From positions 25,001-89,000 of the forward strand of contig JACCGJ010001780.1 of NCBI GenBank assembly GCA_013407085.1: 64,000 bases of DNA, written 5' to 3'. The DNA comes from Atriophallophorus winterbourni. Lineage: Eukaryota; Platyhelminthes; Trematoda; Plagiorchiida; Microphallidae. Under the pieces are notes generated by a model, which did not search any database, was not told where the DNA came from, and saw nothing but the letters and a program-made list of their open reading frames with translations. This document shows, piece by piece, positions 62,401 through 64,000 of the stretch (position 1 is its first letter; the number at the start of each line of letters is the position of its first letter). A program made the translations under genes and the position numbers.

Positions 62401-63083
62401 TTCACTAATCATTTTCTCCTCTTATCTGGTTATCACCCTGCCTACTTTAGCTGGGTTTCTATTTTCCGCGCCCTTTCATCCTCCAGGGAAAACAATCGCA
62501 CCAAAACCGAGGTTCTCGCTACACAACTGAGCGATGAGAAAACGCGGGCAACGCAGCTATCGGAACGATGTGCTGAACTCGAAGCTCGATTGCATTCGTG
62601 CCAAGCTGACCTGGAGCGTGAACGTGAGGAACAATGCAAGCTACAGCGCACGATGCACCAACGACAATCCGAGATGGACACGTTGCTTCAGAAGGCCAAT
62701 TTAACGGTAGACTTACAAGTACGCATCCTGTGTGTTCTTCTCATGTACTCTAATGTTTAGAAAAAAGAATTGTCCAAGCTGAAAAGTTTGCTATCCAGAA
62801 AAGAGGAAGAGCTCTCGTACTTGAATTCCTCCTTTTCCGCGAGCGAATCGGAATTGATCGCGTCGAAAGAAGTTGTTCATCGTCTAGAACGCACTGTGTC
62901 CAGACACCTCTCATTGCTTTCTCGCCACAAGGATGTATCCGGCACTCATCCTTCTGGTTCTGGTGATGTTCTGGATGCCGACTCCGGTTACGATAAACAG
63001 GGTTTGGGTGGAAAGCTTTACAAATTGGAACATCAGTTACGAGTTGCTCAGCAATCGCTACAGGACAAAATCCACGAATTCGG
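59437..63083 (+). CDS. Coiled-coil centrosomal protein, CEP63/DEUP1-like (5' part, continues beyond window)
   Basis: Five exons with matching phases: 59437-59465, 59500-59689, 59726-59949, 62487-62718, 62761-63083. Exon 2 reads PHLPKLEEDLQSLLFEIDQL followed by KKKNDWKKD, close to [24 protein letters not shown] near the N-terminus of CEP63. Exon 3 has SHLKCTIEWMRRNYESLKSA, like the LHEELCRLKRSYEKL segment. Exons 4-5 are long coiled coil (ERCAELEARLHSCQADLERE, KKELSKLKSLLSRKEEELSY) with a Gly/Ser spacer. CEP63 and DEUP1 act in centriole duplication. The start ATG is the only one that splices into this frame. Introns 1, 2 and 4 are 34, 36 and 42 nt; intron 3 is 2.5 kb. The end is open (phase 2 donor GTAAGT at 63084). 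Coiled coil makes family assignment uncertain. Confidence 0.7.
60815..60940 (+). repeat. SINE-like repeat, 3' half, sense
   Basis: tctgtctaggcctgggcaac through gtgcttccataccatat. It is the only copy in the second gene and sits just upstream of the candidate exon below. Confidence 0.82.
60969..61121 (+). other. Candidate exon or pseudo-exon with CPVC motif
   Basis: 51 codons bounded by CCCAG and CAG-GTAATT, encoding MDINISLEPNQGSLKLCPVC and then LVKQ at the end. It looks coding and has both splice signals, but it is phase 0-0 inside a phase 2 intron of the coiled-coil gene, so it cannot be a cassette exon of that frame. Unrecognised. Confidence 0.35.
61122..62486. other. Intron 3 of the coiled-coil gene, right part
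   Basis: No recognised feature. Confidence 0.45.
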
Positions 63084-63184
63084 GTAAGTTTGTATTCGCT
63101 TGACCTGTTCGCATTTTGACCCGATTCTGTCATGGTTGCCATTCTCTAAACTGGTATTATCGTGACTCGTTTCTCAACTAAGTG

Positions 63185-63362
63185 GAATCTTGAATAACAC
63201 GGGTATTAGAGGTAGAACACGCCGCTCCGTATTAATGCATCTCCTTTAGGTTGTGCGACAAACTGCATCTACAAAATCAAGTGCCATGGTTGCGCGGGCG
63301 TTAACATTGGGCAAACGTCGAGAGAACTTTGCACTAGGGTAAACGAACATAGGAAACGACTT
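63185..63362 (+). mobile_element. Penelope-like GIY-YIG fragment, sense
   Basis: Encodes CDKLHLQNQ in one frame and GCATNCIYKIKCHGCAGVNI, GQTSRELCTRVNEHRK in another, the same region as 18175-18310. Compared with that copy it lacks 13 bp between two CTC triplets (after gcat), so it is frame-shifted. Confidence 0.8.
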
Positions 63363-63364
63363 AC

Positions 63365-63920
63365 TTACTTTTACTTTTGTTCGACTATCTCCTCCTGGAG
63401 GATGAGTCGGCTTCGTTTTAAGTGTCTTTGGAATTTGGGTACAAAGCAGCGTCCCCAGCACCACTCGGCGTTTGTTCGAGTCAGCTTCTCTAGCCTTTGC
63501 ACAACTAAGTGCGACCTGCAAAGCAGCAGGGAGTTGACAGAAAGAGGTGGTGTGCACCAACTAACCGTCTACAAGACTCTGCTCCAGATTTTTCCTCAGG
63601 GTTCACTCCCGAAGCCTTTCCCGCGATTGGGTATCCCGCAAGGCAGCGGAGGTTTAAAATCAGAGTTTTCCTTCCCTTAGATGAAATGCCCTCCCAGGCT
63701 AACGAGCTCCATCTACCCGAAGCAAACTGGTTTTTAGGCGCCAGTCACTCGCCCTCGCCCCTTCTGCTGTTGGTAGAAGCAGTTCCGCCGGGCTCAGAGA
63801 GCCACTCGTGCAGGCCAGAAGCTGGACTTGGTTGCCAGAAGCTGTTTGAGACGCACGCCATATTGGAGCATTTTATAGACAGTGGGAGCTTATCCTCACT
63901 GCCACCCCCGGCTATGACAA
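63365..63920 (-). repeat. ~550 bp RTE-5'-like repeat, antisense full copy
   Basis: Reverse complement of the 20880-21410 copy, from actatctcctcctggagga to gctatgacaacctttgg. It interrupts the Penelope-like fragment. Confidence 0.82.
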
Positions 63921-63924
63921 CCTT

Positions 63925-64000
63925 TGGAACCGTATTAATGCATCTCCTTTAGGTTGTGCGACAAACTGCATCTACAAAATCAAGTGCAATGGTTGCGCGG
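63925..64000 (+). mobile_element. Penelope-like fragment, second copy (cut by window end)
   Basis: Repeats 63228-63300 almost base for base, including the same 13 bp deletion, then leaves the window. Confidence 0.82.

Noticed and set aside
62442..62681. Minus-strand frame 62442-62681 and 62750-63142
   Set aside because: Antisense shadows of coiled-coil exons 4 and 5.
1..64000. tRNA or rRNA genes
   Set aside because: I looked for cloverleaf-type A/B box pairs with acceptor stems and for rRNA core motifs by eye and found none convincing; a tRNAscan run would settle it.

Overview
This is a piece of a flatworm genome, most likely a digenean trematode (fluke). The evidence is split genes with 30-42 nt micro-introns crowded at their 5' ends, a hammerhead-ribozyme satellite, abundant CR1-like and RTE-like non-LTR retrotransposon debris, and Penelope-like fragments with a GIY-YIG endonuclease. 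The species cannot be named from the sequence alone. Nothing bacterial is present, and almost all long open frames outside the two genes are shadows or transposon remains.

Layout. 1-4660 is a tandem satellite of about 18 monomers of ~257 bp. Each monomer carries a type I hammerhead ribozyme, intact in a few copies and mutated in the core in most. 4790-8705 holds two 5'-truncated CR1-like retrotransposons that end in the same (ATT)n tail; the second keeps a 443-codon open frame covering the C-terminal half of the reverse transcriptase. 8706-10305 is the upstream region of the main gene.

10306-44980 (+) is a nearly complete gene for MED13, the Mediator kinase-module subunit (Drosophila skuld). 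I resolve about 21 exons by splice signals, phase and family resemblance, giving a protein of about 2,300 residues from the N-terminal MED13 domain to the diagnostic C-terminus. Most junctions agree in phase. Two do not (exon 8 to 9, and exon 10 to 12) and are flagged. The introns hold at least 22 copies of a ~225 bp SINE-like repeat in both orientations, a Penelope-like fragment and a second Penelope-type hammerhead, RTE fragments, and a Mutator-like transposon remnant with terminal inverted repeats.

46690-57470 is a retrotransposon graveyard. Two RTE-like copies lie in opposite orientation, and one is interrupted by a thioredoxin-like pseudogene. A decayed CR1-like element and another reverse-transcriptase remnant follow. 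From 59437 (+) a second gene begins. It encodes a coiled-coil protein whose first exons resemble the N-terminus of CEP63/DEUP1, and it runs out of the window. The right edge is a Penelope fragment that recurs after a ~550 bp repeat insertion, apparently by tandem duplication.

The most notable content is the hammerhead satellite at the left end (reminiscent of schistosome Sm-alpha and of animal retrozymes) together with two independent Penelope-type hammerheads. The window therefore carries two classes of self-cleaving RNA motif.
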